Positions 43,682 to 53,123 are shown, counted from the first letter of the stretch. The stretch: 64,000 nt of DNA from Anaerosacchariphilus hominis (GCF_014290175.1 NZ_JACOOR010000004.1:186001-250000); one strand, 5' to 3'. A program made the numbers and translations. Notes: generated from the sequence alone by a model not told the origin.

Positions 43682-44632
43682 ATGAAGATTCTGGTGACGC
43701 TGTCTCTGGATGAGAGACAGAAAAACAGGCTGGAGATGAATTTCAAGCATCAGGAGTTTGTCTACTGCCTGGCAGAGGATGTGACAAAAGAGGTGATCCG
43801 GGACGCGGAGGTGATTCTTGGAAATCTCGATCCGGCGTTTTTACAGTACGCGGAGGAGTTAAAGTGGCTGCAGCTGAATAATGCGGGTACGGAAGGCTTC
43901 TGCGATGGAGCGCTGCCCAAGGGCGTCATGCTGACCAATGCCACCGGTGCCTACGGTCTGGCCATTTCCGAGCATATGATCGGAGTCCTGTTCGAACTTC
44001 AGAAAAAGCTGAATCTCTACGAGAAAAACCAGAGAGAACATCTCTGGAAAAAAGAAGGCCATGTGCAGGTCATTGAGGGAAGCCGTGTGCTGGTGATCGG
44101 CCTGGGTGATATCGGCACAGCCTTTGCCCGGAAGATGAAAGCTCTGGGCTGCCGGACCACCGGTATCAAAAGACGGGAAGGAAGAAAGCCCGAGGGCGTG
44201 GACGATCTCTACACCCTGGAGCGTTTGGACCTGGAGCTTCCCAAAGCCGATATTGTGGCCTTAAGCCTGCCGGGCAATGAGGATACCCGGCATATCCTGA
44301 ATGAAGAGCGGATTGCCCTTCTGAAGAAAAACGCCGTGGTCATCAATGTGGGCCGTGGCATCACCGTGGATACGGAAGCCTTGACGAGAGCCCTTCAGGA
44401 GGGACGAATTGCGGGAGCCTGTCTGGATGTGACGGATCCGGAGCCCCTTCCGCCGGAACATCCCCTGTGGGAGATGGAAAATGTGATTCTGACGCCCCAT
44501 GTGTCCGGCGGCTATTCTCTGCCGGAGACTCTGGAGAGAATTCTCACCATCTGCATCGAGAATCTGGAGTGCTACGTGGTGAAGCGGCCCCTGCGGAATC
44601 TTATTGATTTTCGGACCGGCTACTGTGAGTAG
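43682..44632 (+). CDS. D-2-hydroxyacid dehydrogenase family protein
   Basis: A 316-residue NAD-dependent enzyme: cofactor motif GLGDIGTAFARKM near 140, catalytic Arg in INVGRGITVD near 225, Glu in TDPEPLPPEHPLW near 258 and His in LTPHVSGG near 275. It reduces a 2-keto acid to the D-hydroxy acid or the reverse; the substrate is not evident. The start has gaggaggaac upstream and lies 27 bases behind the topoisomerase A gene, so it may be cotranscribed with it. Confidence 0.87.
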   Translation: MKILVTLSLDERQKNRLEMNFKHQEFVYCLAEDVTKEVIRDAEVILGNLDPAFLQYAEELKWLQLNNAGTEGFCDGALPKGVMLTNATGAYGLAISEHMIGVLFELQKKLNLYEKNQREHLWKKEGHVQVIEGSRVLVIGLGDIGTAFARKMKALGCRTTGIKRREGRKPEGVDDLYTLERLDLELPKADIVALSLPGNEDTRHILNEERIALLKKNAVVINVGRGITVDTEALTRALQEGRIAGACLDVTDPEPLPPEHPLWEMENVILTPHVSGGYSLPETLERILTICIENLECYVVKRPLRNLIDFRTGYCE

Positions 44633-44634
44633 GC

Positions 44635-44663
44635 TTGAATTATCCGAAGAACTATGGTATCAT
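44635..44663 (+). promoter_or_regulatory. promoter of glnS-mocR
   Basis: TTGAAT (44635-44640), 17 bases, TATCAT (44658-44663). Confidence 0.7.
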
Positions 44664-44707
44664 TTTCTACAAAATGGATCTTATACTAATAGAAACGAGG
44701 GAACCTT

Positions 44708-46375
44708 ATGGAGAACGAAGCGACAAGCAAAAATTTTATTGAGCAGGCCATAGAGAAGGATCTGGCAGAGGGCGTCTACGACACTGTACACACCCGGTTT
44801 CCGCCGGAGCCCAACGGATATCTTCATATCGGACATGCCAAGTCCATTCTTCTGAACTACGGACTGGCCCAGAAGTACCACGGAAAGTTTAATATGCGTT
44901 TTGACGATACGAACCCCACCAAGGAGAAGATCGAGTTCGTGGAATCTATTAAGGCGGATATCCAGTGGCTGGGCGCGGACTGGGAGGACAGACTGTTCTT
45001 CGCATCCGACTATTTTGACCAGATGTATGAGGCAGCTGTGAAGCTGATTAAAAAGGGTAAGGCCTATGTCTGCGATCTGAACGCGGAGCAGATCCGGGAG
45101 TATCGCGGTACCCTGACTGAGCCGGGTAAGGAAAGTCCCTATCGGAACCGGAGCGTGGAGGAGAATCTGCAGCTTTTTGAAGAGATGCGGGACGGAAAGT
45201 ACGCGGACGGAGAGAAGGTGCTGCGGGCGAAGATTGATATGGCTTCCCCGAATATCAATATGCGTGACCCGATCATCTACCGTGTGGCCCATATTACCCA
45301 TCACAATACCGGCGACAAGTGGTGCATTTACCCCATGTACGATTTCGCCCATCCCATCGAGGACGCCATCGAGGGTATCACTCATTCCATTTGTACCCTG
45401 GAGTTTGAGGATCACAGACCTCTGTACGACTGGGTGGTAAGAGAGCTGGAGTATCCTCATCCGCCCCGGCAGATCGAGTTTGCTAAGCTGTATCTGACCA
45501 ATGTGGTCACTGGTAAGCGTTACATCAAGAAGCTGGTAGAGGAAGGCATCGTAGACGGCTGGGACGATCCCCGGCTGGTATCCATCGCAGCTCTGCGCCG
45601 TCGTGGCTTCACACCGGAGTCTATCAAGATGTTCGTAGACCTGTGCGGTATCTCCAAGAGCCAGTCTTCTGTGGACTACGCTATGCTGGAATACTGTATC
45701 CGTGAAGATCTGAAGCTGAAGAAGCCCCGTCTCATGGCAGTATTAGATCCCATTAAGCTGGTCATCGACAATTATCCGGAAGGACAGGTGGAGTATCTGG
45801 ACGCAGCCAATAACCTGGAGAACGAGGAACTGGGCAGCCGTAAGATTCCATTCTGCCGCGAGCTTTACATTGAGCGGGATGACTTCATGGAGGAGCCGCC
45901 CAAGAAGTACTTCCGTCTGTTCCCGGGCAACGAGGTGCGTCTGATGCATGCGTACTTTGTAAAATGCGAGAGCTTCGTGAAGGACGAGAACGGAAAGGTC
46001 ATTGAGGTGCACTGCACCTACGATCCGGAAACCAAGGCAGGCAGCGGCTTTACAGGCCGTAAGGTAAAGGGTACCATCCACTGGGTACCGGCATCCTATG
46101 CCATCGAGGCCCAGGTTCGCCTGTATGAGAATATCATTGATGAGGAGAAGGGGGTATACAATGAGGACGGCAGTCTGAATCTGAATCCGAACTCCCTGAC
46201 AGTGGTAGACCATGCTTATCTGGAACCGGCCTTTGAGGGCTCCAAGGCCTATGACAGTTTCCAGTTTGTGAGAAACGGATTCTTCTGCGTGGATGCAAAG
46301 GATTCCACACCGGAGAAGCTGGTATTCAACCGGATCGTGTCCCTGAAGAGCTCCTTTAAGCTTCCGAAGGCATAA
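44708..46375 (+). CDS. glnS: glutamine-tRNA ligase
   Basis: A 555-residue class I synthetase that charges tRNA-Gln directly. The HIGH motif is [16 protein letters not shown] near 31-46; DDTNP near 66 and [18 protein letters not shown] near 283 are conserved GlnRS segments; two C-terminal beta-barrel domains follow. The KMSKS position (VMSKRKL in E. coli) reads VVTGKRYI, a degenerate form. Most Clostridia make Gln-tRNA-Gln by amidation, so a GlnRS gene here probably traces back to ancient transfer seen in several Lachnospiraceae (general knowledge, not shown by this window). mocR starts 2 bases after its stop. Confidence 0.95.
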   Translation: MENEATSKNFIEQAIEKDLAEGVYDTVHTRFPPEPNGYLHIGHAKSILLNYGLAQKYHGKFNMRFDDTNPTKEKIEFVESIKADIQWLGADWEDRLFFASDYFDQMYEAAVKLIKKGKAYVCDLNAEQIREYRGTLTEPGKESPYRNRSVEENLQLFEEMRDGKYADGEKVLRAKIDMASPNINMRDPIIYRVAHITHHNTGDKWCIYPMYDFAHPIEDAIEGITHSICTLEFEDHRPLYDWVVRELEYPHPPRQIEFAKLYLTNVVTGKRYIKKLVEEGIVDGWDDPRLVSIAALRRRGFTPESIKMFVDLCGISKSQSSVDYAMLEYCIREDLKLKKPRLMAVLDPIKLVIDNYPEGQVEYLDAANNLENEELGSRKIPFCRELYIERDDFMEEPPKKYFRLFPGNEVRLMHAYFVKCESFVKDENGKVIEVHCTYDPETKAGSGFTGRKVKGTIHWVPASYAIEAQVRLYENIIDEEKGVYNEDGSLNLNPNSLTVVDHAYLEPAFEGSKAYDSFQFVRNGFFCVDAKDSTPEKLVFNRIVSLKSSFKLPKA

Positions 46376-46377
46376 AT

Positions 46378-47808
46378 ATGCGTGAATTGACCATGGAGCT
46401 GCATACAGAGGCGGAGACGCCTCTGTATGAGCAGATTTATGATTATATCAAACAGGAGATTCAGAATGGAAAGATCCTGGCAGGAGAGAAGCTTCCCTCC
46501 AGCCGGGTTCTTTCTGCGTATCTGGAAGTAAGCAGAAGCACAGTAGATCTGGCCTACGGGCAGCTGGTGTCGGAGGGCTATATCGAGGCCATTCCCTGTA
46601 AAGGATACTTTGCCTGCCAGGTGGAGGGTCTGTACAGGCTTCATGCGGAACCTGCTGTCCTCCGAAGGGAAGAAAAACAGCCGGAGAGGGTCTGGCGCTA
46701 TGATTTTACGCCAAACGGCATTGATCTGGACAGTTTTCCCTACAGCGTCTGGCGAAAGGTCACCCGGAATGTACTGCTGGACGACAGGAAAGAATTGTTC
46801 CAGCTGGGCGATCCCAAAGGCGAGTGGGAACTTCGGGAGACCATCTGTACCTATCTTCACCAGGCCCGGGGCGTCAACTGCAGCCCGGAACAGGTGATTT
46901 TGGGAGCCGGGAATGACTATTTGATGATGCTGCTGTCGGCAGTGCTGGGAAAGAGGCGGATTGCCATGGAGAGTCCCACTTACCGTCATGCCTACCGGCT
47001 CTTTGAACAGCTGGGACAGGAGCTGCGTACCGTTCCGGTGGACGCCTCCGGCATGCAGGTGGAGTCCCTGAGACAGTCCGGGGCGGATGTGGCCTACGTG
47101 ATGCCCTCCCATCAGTATCCTCTGGGGATCGTCATGCCCATCAAACGGAGACTGGAGCTTTTAAAATGGGCGGCGGAAGGGGAAGAACGCTATCTGATTG
47201 AGGACGATTACGACAGCGAGTTCCGTTACCGTGGAAAGCCCATTCCGGCCCTTCAGGGAGCGGATCAGAACGACACAGTGATCTATATCGGAACATTCTC
47301 CAAGTCCATTGCCCCGGCCATCCGGATCAGCTATCTGGTGCTGCCGGAACGGCTGCTGCAGCGTCTGGGGGACGTGACGGATCGGTTCTCCTCCACGGTA
47401 TCCAGGATCGATCAGATGATTCTGAACAGTTTTATCAAAGAGGGGCATTATGAGCGTCATTTGAACCGGATGCGGGCCCTCTACGGGCACAAACAGGAGA
47501 TCCTGGTGGGTGAGCTGAAGAAACGGCCGGAGATCTGCACCGTCCGGGGAGAGGATGCGGGAGTCCATCTGCTGGTGGAATTTGAAAATGGAATGACGGA
47601 GGAGGAGGCCATCCGGCGGGCGGAAGAACTGCGGATCCGGATCTATCCTCTTTCCGAATACCGGGCCGGGGAAGCGGAGGAGAAACCGGGGAAGCCCACG
47701 GTGCTTCTGGGCTACGCTACCCTGACGGAGCAAGAACTGGAAAAAGCGGCCGGTGAGCTTCTTAGGGTCTGGGAAACGGACAGCGGGGCGCAGCCGGGAA
47801 GAAGATAA
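46378..47808 (+). CDS. MocR/PdxR-family transcriptional regulator (GntR HTH + aminotransferase fold)
   Basis: A 476-residue fusion: an N-terminal GntR winged helix (about 10-75, LPSSRVLSAYLEVSRSTVDLAYGQLVSEGYI) and a class I aminotransferase-like domain (about 105-470) with the PLP region LIEDDYDSEFRYRG and the Schiff-base Lys in IGTFSKSIAPAIR near 307. Such proteins sense PLP and often control pyridoxine or amino-acid genes. No pdxS/pdxT or other obvious target is adjacent. The ATG at 46378 has a modest gaagg site; 46393 is an alternative start that would still keep the HTH. Confidence 0.92.
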   Translation: MRELTMELHTEAETPLYEQIYDYIKQEIQNGKILAGEKLPSSRVLSAYLEVSRSTVDLAYGQLVSEGYIEAIPCKGYFACQVEGLYRLHAEPAVLRREEKQPERVWRYDFTPNGIDLDSFPYSVWRKVTRNVLLDDRKELFQLGDPKGEWELRETICTYLHQARGVNCSPEQVILGAGNDYLMMLLSAVLGKRRIAMESPTYRHAYRLFEQLGQELRTVPVDASGMQVESLRQSGADVAYVMPSHQYPLGIVMPIKRRLELLKWAAEGEERYLIEDDYDSEFRYRGKPIPALQGADQNDTVIYIGTFSKSIAPAIRISYLVLPERLLQRLGDVTDRFSSTVSRIDQMILNSFIKEGHYERHLNRMRALYGHKQEILVGELKKRPEICTVRGEDAGVHLLVEFENGMTEEEAIRRAEELRIRIYPLSEYRAGEAEEKPGKPTVLLGYATLTEQELEKAAGELLRVWETDSGAQPGRR

Positions 47809-47839
47809 GAAAATACAAGAAAAGATACAGATAGGAAAA

Positions 47840-47870
47840 GCCCCGGATTTCCAACAAAGGAATCCGGGGC
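47840..47870. terminator. terminator between convergent genes
   Basis: A 12-bp GC-rich stem with one bulged base (47840-47852 with 47859-47870), flanked by aaaa on the left and tttcc on the right, so it can serve both the + strand mocR and the - strand gene that ends at 47880. Confidence 0.75.
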
Positions 47871-47879
47871 CTTTCCTGC

Positions 47880-48245
47880 TCACTCAGCGGTCTGTTCTGT
47901 TTCTTCTGTTTTTTCTGCTTCGGATTCAGCTTCCGTTTCAGCAGGATCCTCTTCCGGGGCTGTCTCGGCCTGCGTCTCTGTAGCAGCTTCCGCTTTCTCA
48001 TCTTCCGGCTCAGCAGTTTCTTCTGCTTCGGGAGCATCGTTTAAGTGGTTCAGGGATACATAGCCTCTCTCAGCGGGAGTCTCGCCGGCATCCAGGTCTT
48101 CCTCTTCGAATTCGTCCTCCAGATCTCCGTCCAGATCACTGAAATCATCTTCCGGTGCGAAGAATTTTTTGTAAAGCGCGATACCGCCTGCCACGGCTGC
48201 GCTGAGGGTTGCCAGAGCTCCGACAAATTTCAATGCTTTTTTCAT
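47880..48245 (-). CDS. small membrane-anchored acidic protein, unknown function
   Basis: A 121-residue protein with one N-terminal membrane anchor (MKKALKFVGALATLSAAVAGGIALYKKFF) and a low-complexity tail made mostly of Glu, Ala, Thr and Asp. A strong aaggagg ribosome site lies 10 bases before the ATG (reading the minus strand), which supports a real gene in spite of the low complexity. I know no function; similar anchored acidic proteins are common in this family. It is one of only two minus-strand genes in the window. Confidence 0.75.
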   Translation of the reverse strand: MKKALKFVGALATLSAAVAGGIALYKKFFAPEDDFSDLDGDLEDEFEEEDLDAGETPAERGYVSLNHLNDAPEAEETAEPEDEKAEAATETQAETAPEEDPAETEAESEAEKTEETEQTAE

Positions 48246-48289
48246 GATATGAAGTCCTCCTTTTCGGAATCTGTATAATGTCGCTCAGC

Positions 48290-48385
48290 ATCCGGTGGGC
48301 TGCTGATTTTTATCGCACTGCGGCAGAGTGATTATGTCGCTAAGGCGACTCGTCGCAGGCGGAGAATCCTGGTTCACAGGATTCT
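48290..48385 (+). terminator. intergenic hairpins ending in an intrinsic terminator
   Basis: Small dyads (gtcgctaaggcgac near 48334, matching the plan of one near 1667) are followed by a terminator hairpin, agaatcctg (48363-48371) and caggattct (48377-48385), with a six-T tract. There is no + strand gene directly upstream, so it may insulate the next gene or belong to a short untranslated transcript. Confidence 0.6.
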
Positions 48386-48443
48386 TTTTTGTTATTGTAA
48401 TACGAATTGGCGAAAAAGAAAAGTGAAAAAAATATAAAAATTT

Positions 48444-48463
48444 GGTTGGCAAGCTTGTCAACC
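48444..48463 (+). promoter_or_regulatory. 20-bp near-perfect palindrome in the promoter region of the maf-HAD gene
   Basis: ggttggcaagcttgtcaacc is symmetrical about aagctt with a single mismatch. It contains ttggca, a possible -35, with an atatat-rich -10 about 18 bases on. The 48246-48575 gap holds nothing else I can call beyond this and the hairpins before it. Confidence 0.5.
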
Positions 48464-48575
48464 GGAAAAATATATATTAATCTTATAGGTGCGTGGGGAA
48501 CAGCCCATGCATAAACAGAGTACAAAAGAAATCCGGACTGTGTCCGGAAAAAAGAAAAATACGGAGTGAGAACCG

Positions 48576-49880
48576 ATGAAGCATAAGGAAATAGAAAAGG
48601 AATGGATCCTGGCCTCCGCTTCCCCAAGAAGAAAAGAAATTCTGGAGGAGCTGGGACTTCAGTTTACCGTGTGTCCGGCCCAGGGAGAAGAAAAGATCGA
48701 TACTACGGATCCGGAAAAGACCGTGGCAGCCTTAGCCCTGCAGAAGGCCAGAGAAGTGGCGGAGGGCACAGAGCGTCCGGCGCTGGTGATCGGCTCGGAC
48801 ACGGTGGTGGCCAGCCGTGGAAAGATCCTGGGAAAGCCTCATAGTGAAGAAGAGGCCTTTCAGATGCTGAAAGAGCTTCAGGGCGCGGAGCATATGGTCT
48901 ATACAGGAGCTGCCGTGGTGGACGCGCAGACAGGAGAAGTGATTTTAAACTTTGCCGAAGGAACCCGTGTGTCCCTGTATCCTATGACCGATGAATGGAT
49001 TCGCGGCTATATTGCCACAGGAGAGCCCATGGACAAGGCGGGAGCCTACGCGATTCAGGGTGGCTGCATGCCCTATATCCGGGAGATTCAGGGAGAATAC
49101 ACCACAGTGGTGGGCTTTCCGGCAGCCCGGTTCTGGCAGGAACTTTTAAAGCAGGGCATCGATCCCTTGGAGTTGAAAAGGACAGGAACGGATCAGGCAG
49201 AAGAACTTCCGTTCCGGGCCTGCATTTTCGATCTGGATGGCACACTCTGCGACAGTGTGGAGTCCATTGCCACCAGCGCAAATCAGGCCATGCGGGACTT
49301 TGGTCTCCGGGAGGCTTCGGTGGCAGATTATAAGATCTTTGTGGGAGACGGCGTGGATATGCTGATCCGACGGCTCCTGACCTATGCGGGCGATCCGGAG
49401 GGAACCCATTTTGAAGAGGTGCGGGAGCGATATCTGGAGTACTTTGAGACCGGCTGCCTGTATCATGTGACTGCCTATCCGGGCATTAAGAAGGCATTGA
49501 GCCGGCTGAAGGAGCAGGGCGCTAAACTGGCGGTGCTGTCCAATAAGCCCCATGAAAATACGAAAAATGTGGTGGAGTCCGTCTTTGGCCCGGGTGTCTT
49601 TGACTGGGTACAGGGTCAGTCGGGACGGTTCCCCAGAAAGCCGGACCCGGCGGGAGCCCTGTATATCGCGGAGCAGCTGGGCGTAAAGCCGGAGGATTGT
49701 ATGTATATGGGAGACACGGGAACTGATATGCAGACGGGAAAGGCTGCGGGAATGTATACCACGGGAGTCCTCTGGGGCTTCCGGGAGGAAAAGGAGCTTC
49801 GGGCAAACGGCGCGGACGCCATCGTCAGTCGTGGGGAAGAGCTTCCGGAGATTTACGAGAAAGGGAGAAAAAAGGTATGA
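48576..49880 (+). CDS. Maf-like nucleotide pyrophosphatase fused to a HAD phosphatase
   Basis: A 434-residue two-domain protein. Residues about 8-200 are a Maf domain (ILASASPRRKEILEELGL, VIGSDTVVASRGKILGKP, DKAGAYAIQGG), a house-cleaning pyrophosphatase that removes dTTP/UTP or modified nucleotides. Residues about 212-430 are a phosphoglycolate-phosphatase-like HAD domain (CIFDLDGTLCDS, VLSNKPHENTKN, MGDTGTDMQTGKAAGM). The HAD part could dephosphorylate the nucleoside monophosphate product. The frame is continuous with no internal start of note, so the fusion appears real. It overlaps the next HAD gene by four bases (ATGA). Confidence 0.9.
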   Translation: MKHKEIEKEWILASASPRRKEILEELGLQFTVCPAQGEEKIDTTDPEKTVAALALQKAREVAEGTERPALVIGSDTVVASRGKILGKPHSEEEAFQMLKELQGAEHMVYTGAAVVDAQTGEVILNFAEGTRVSLYPMTDEWIRGYIATGEPMDKAGAYAIQGGCMPYIREIQGEYTTVVGFPAARFWQELLKQGIDPLELKRTGTDQAEELPFRACIFDLDGTLCDSVESIATSANQAMRDFGLREASVADYKIFVGDGVDMLIRRLLTYAGDPEGTHFEEVRERYLEYFETGCLYHVTAYPGIKKALSRLKEQGAKLAVLSNKPHENTKNVVESVFGPGVFDWVQGQSGRFPRKPDPAGALYIAEQLGVKPEDCMYMGDTGTDMQTGKAAGMYTTGVLWGFREEKELRANGADAIVSRGEELPEIYEKGRKKV

Positions 49881-50662
49881 TCAAACTGATAGCCAGTGAT
49901 ATCGACGGAACTTTGCTTCCGGAGGGAACCACACAGATCAATCCGGAGATTTTTGAGGTAATCCGAAAGCTGAAGGAGAAAGATATTCTGTTCGCGGCGG
50001 CCAGTGGACGTCATTATACCAGTATGTCGAAGCTCTTCGAGCCGGTGAAGAACGATATTATCTTTATCACGGAAAACGGTGCCTATGTGTGTTGCAGGGG
50101 CTACGATATGCTGGAGCAGCTTATAGATTGGGAGACCGTCTGCGCCTGGGTTAAAGAGGTGCGTAAGATTCCGGGGGCCAGCTTTACCCTGGATACCAAG
50201 GAGTGTTTCTATACGGAGAGCCAGGATCCGGAGTTCTTTCGTCTGGTGCGGGAGGGCTACCGCAGCGAAATCGTCCAGGTGGAGGACGCTCTGACTGTGG
50301 AGCGACGGGTGAATAAAATGGCTATTTACCGGAAAGAAAATATCAAAGAGGTGGCGGATCTGATGATTCCCCGTTGGAAGGATCGGCTCCACTGCGCGGT
50401 GGCGGGCGACATCTGGGTGGACTTTATGAATAAGGGCGTGAATAAGGGAAAGGCCATCAAAAGCATCCAGGAGACCCTGAAGATTACCCCGGAGGAGACC
50501 ATGGTCTTCGGCGACAATCACAATGATCTGGAGATGATTCAGAGCGCGGTGGAGAGCTATGCAGTGGGCAATGCGGTAGATGCAGTCAAGCAGGCAGCCA
50601 ATCATATCGCGGACACCAATGTGAATGACGGAGTACTGAAGGTCATGAAGACCTTGCTTTAA
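49877..50662 (+). CDS. Cof-type HAD-IIB family phosphatase
   Basis: A 261-residue hydrolase: nucleophile motif ASDIDGTLLPEG near 7, AAASGRH near 40, cap domain in the middle (about 85-190), and GDNHNDLEMIQSA near 214 with the Mg-binding acids. Members dephosphorylate sugar phosphates or flavin/PLP-type compounds; the substrate is not evident. Start overlap with the maf-HAD gene suggests translational coupling. Confidence 0.9.
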   Translation: MIKLIASDIDGTLLPEGTTQINPEIFEVIRKLKEKDILFAAASGRHYTSMSKLFEPVKNDIIFITENGAYVCCRGYDMLEQLIDWETVCAWVKEVRKIPGASFTLDTKECFYTESQDPEFFRLVREGYRSEIVQVEDALTVERRVNKMAIYRKENIKEVADLMIPRWKDRLHCAVAGDIWVDFMNKGVNKGKAIKSIQETLKITPEETMVFGDNHNDLEMIQSAVESYAVGNAVDAVKQAANHIADTNVNDGVLKVMKTLL

Positions 50663-50709
50663 GTTAAAAAGCGGAAAACGGTGATTTTTACGAAGGAGGA
50701 AATATTAGA

Positions 50710-50973
50710 ATGTACGAATATTCTGAGGAGTGCTTAAAAACCTTTCTGAAAAAACAGGACCAGCTCTTTGATGAGTCCGTGGCAGAGAACCTGGAGGAGG
50801 CTGAGAGCTTTCTGGAGGACTGCATGGCGGTGGTCGTGGATACTCTGGAGGAAGTGAAGGACTATCTGGAGGAGAGTGGCATGGATGTGAGCGGCATGTC
50901 GGATGAGGAGATCGAGGACGCGGCAGAAGTGTTCGCGCTGGAGGACGGTAGCTATCTTATCGTAGAGGAATAA
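50710..50973 (+). CDS. small acidic protein, unknown function
   Basis: I do not recognise this 87-residue protein. It is very acidic (about one third Asp/Glu), helical, with no membrane segment; EEVKDYLEESGMDVSGMSDEEIEDAAEVF near 47-75 is the most distinctive stretch. A strong aaggaggaaat site precedes the ATG at 50710, which supports expression. It lies 31 bases before the foldase lipoprotein gene and is probably cotranscribed. Confidence 0.7.
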   Translation: MYEYSEECLKTFLKKQDQLFDESVAENLEEAESFLEDCMAVVVDTLEEVKDYLEESGMDVSGMSDEEIEDAAEVFALEDGSYLIVEE

Positions 50974-51003
50974 GAGGGGCCGGAAAAGAAGCGGAGGAAT
51001 GAA

Positions 51004-52002
51004 ATGAAGAAAACCATCAGACGTGTATTGGCCGGGGTTCTTATGGGGATAGTGCTGGCAGGCGGACTGAGCGGCTGCAGTGGACTGGGAAATACAAGGG
51101 TGGTTCTGACGACAGGGCTGTCCGGCAATCAGCTTTTTAAAATCGGAAAAAGTGTCTGTACCCTGCCGGAAGCCATGATTTATGTGATGGATTATAAACA
51201 GCAGTACGAGAACGCCTACGGCGTGGAAATGTGGGAGCATGATTTCGGTGGCGTGACACTGGAAGAATATGTAAAGGATACCATCGTGTCCCAACTGGCT
51301 TCCGTAAAAGCCGTGACCCTGCTGGCAAAGGAGTATGATGTATCTCTGGACAGCAGCGAGAAGGCCCGGGTGACGGAAGCGGCCGGAAAGTATTACGATG
51401 CCCTTTCCCAGGAACAAATCGACTATATGAATCTGAAACAGTCCGATGTGGAGAGCCTGTACAGCGATCATCTGCTTTCCAAGAAAGTGTATGCGGAGAT
51501 TACCAAGGGAGTCAATACAGAGGTCAGCGATGACGAGGCCCGGATTATGACCCTGCAGCAGATTCATGTGGATACCCTGCAGGAGGCCGAGGATGTGATG
51601 AAGCGTCTGGAGGAGGGTCGGGATTTCGGCGCGGCGGCGTCAGCCTACAGTAAGGACAGCCAGACTACCATTACCCTGGGCAGAGGGGAGAAGGACAGCG
51701 CCTACGAGGAAGCAGCCTTTTCCCTGGAAAATGACCAGGTCAGTGATATCATTGAGACAGAAGACGGATATTATATTTTAAAATGTGCGAATAACTTTGA
51801 TCGGGATGCCACGGAGGCCAATAAGGTCACCATGGTAGAGAAGCGCCGGGACGAGGTATTCACCCAGGCTTATGAAAAGCTTCTGGCGGATACCCCGTCG
51901 GAGTTCAACAGCCATCTCTGGAAGAAGGTTCATTTTTCCGACTGGACAGGAGAGATGCCGGCGAATTTTATGAATATTTACGAAGAATATTTCGGGAACT
52001 GA
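51004..52002 (+). CDS. PrsA-like peptidyl-prolyl isomerase lipoprotein
   Basis: A 332-residue foldase: signal peptide with lipobox LAGGLSGC (lipidated Cys about residue 25), N-terminal SurA-like helices (about 45-165), and a parvulin-type domain (about 175-265: LQQIHVDTLQEAEDVMKRL, GRDFGAAASAYSKD, SDIIETEDGYYILKC). It would help fold exported proteins on the outside of the membrane. The C-terminal part is not a second parvulin domain. aagcggagg precedes the ATG. Confidence 0.87.
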   Translation: MKKTIRRVLAGVLMGIVLAGGLSGCSGLGNTRVVLTTGLSGNQLFKIGKSVCTLPEAMIYVMDYKQQYENAYGVEMWEHDFGGVTLEEYVKDTIVSQLASVKAVTLLAKEYDVSLDSSEKARVTEAAGKYYDALSQEQIDYMNLKQSDVESLYSDHLLSKKVYAEITKGVNTEVSDDEARIMTLQQIHVDTLQEAEDVMKRLEEGRDFGAAASAYSKDSQTTITLGRGEKDSAYEEAAFSLENDQVSDIIETEDGYYILKCANNFDRDATEANKVTMVEKRRDEVFTQAYEKLLADTPSEFNSHLWKKVHFSDWTGEMPANFMNIYEEYFGN

Positions 52003-52028
52003 CGAAGCCGGATCTGGCACATTCTTTT

Positions 52029-53123
52029 TCACAAAAGCTCTTTCAGGCAGGCCAGAAGCTCGGTATTCTTCTCAGGACTCATGAAGCAGAAACGGAAGTA
52101 CGTGTTATCCAGAAATGGAAACGTGGAACAGTTTCGGATCATGAGTCCTTTTTTGATGGCGTGTTCAAACAGATCGTCCGCGGTGACACCGGGCTTTAAG
52201 ATCCGGGCCAGAATAAAATTGGCCGCAGGCTCGTAGACCTTTACACCGTCCCAGGACTGGAGCTCTTTATAAATCCGGGTACGTTCTGTGTCGATGAGGG
52301 AACGGGTCTTTTTGATATAGTCCGTATCCGAAAACATCAGCTCTCCCGCAATGGCGGCCAGGCTGTTGATAGTCCAGGGATTCTTGTGGGTGTTAATATA
52401 TTTCAGCAGATCGGCGTTGCCGGTTACCGCATAGCCAAGACGCAGTCCCGGTGAAGCGAAGAATTTTGAAACACCGCGCAGAACCACCAGATTATTGTAA
52501 AAACGTGTCAGGGGAATCGAATCTACCTCAGCTGCATCCGGCGCAAATTCCACATAGGTTTCATCTACCATTACAAAAATGTCATACCGCTTGCACTCGT
52601 CCAGAATTTTCCGCATGGTGTCCTGGGAAATCGCAGTGGAGGTGGGGTTGTTGGGATTACAGATGACCAGCAGGTCGATACTCTCGTTCAGGCTCTTTTT
52701 GAACTCCTCCACATTCAGCATAAAGCCGTCCTCTTCCCGCAGAGGATAGTACAGGGAAGTACCGCCGCCCAGGGAGATCTCCCGTTCATACTCGGAGTAG
52801 GTGGGGCCCAGAATCAGGGCTTTTTTCGGATGTTCCATCTGGATAAACAGAGAAATAAGCTCTGTGGAGCCATTTCCCACCAGGATGCTCTGGGCCGGTG
52901 CATGGACATAAGCGCCGATCTGAGCGCGAAGGGAAGCGTACTCCCGATCCGGGTAAGAGGTAATGGCGTCAATATGGTCGATCAGGGAGGAACGAAGCTT
53001 GGGAGAGATGCCAAGGGGATTTACGTTAGCGCTGAAGCTGGTGATCTGCTCTTTGGGAATGCCGTAGATCTCCTCGATTTTTTCCAGGTCACTTCCGTGG
53101 AAATGGTCTTTATGCTTTATCAT
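52029..53123 (-). CDS. class I/II PLP-dependent aminotransferase, CobD/HisC-like
   Basis: A 364-residue fold-type I PLP enzyme. The start HGSDLEKIEEIYG and FSANVNPLGISPKLR resemble threonine-phosphate decarboxylase (CobD); CNPNNPTSTAIS near 158, DETYVEF near 195 and the Schiff-base Lys in RGVSKFFASPGLRLGYA near 222 are intact. CobD makes aminopropanol phosphate for cobamides, HisC makes histidinol phosphate; no cobamide or histidine gene is adjacent, so the role stays open. It converges on the foldase gene with a 26-base gap. Its promoter overlaps that of the + strand gene at 53231. Confidence 0.85.
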   Translation of the reverse strand: MIKHKDHFHGSDLEKIEEIYGIPKEQITSFSANVNPLGISPKLRSSLIDHIDAITSYPDREYASLRAQIGAYVHAPAQSILVGNGSTELISLFIQMEHPKKALILGPTYSEYEREISLGGGTSLYYPLREEDGFMLNVEEFKKSLNESIDLLVICNPNNPTSTAISQDTMRKILDECKRYDIFVMVDETYVEFAPDAAEVDSIPLTRFYNNLVVLRGVSKFFASPGLRLGYAVTGNADLLKYINTHKNPWTINSLAAIAGELMFSDTDYIKKTRSLIDTERTRIYKELQSWDGVKVYEPAANFILARILKPGVTADDLFEHAIKKGLMIRNCSTFPFLDNTYFRFCFMSPEKNTELLACLKELL

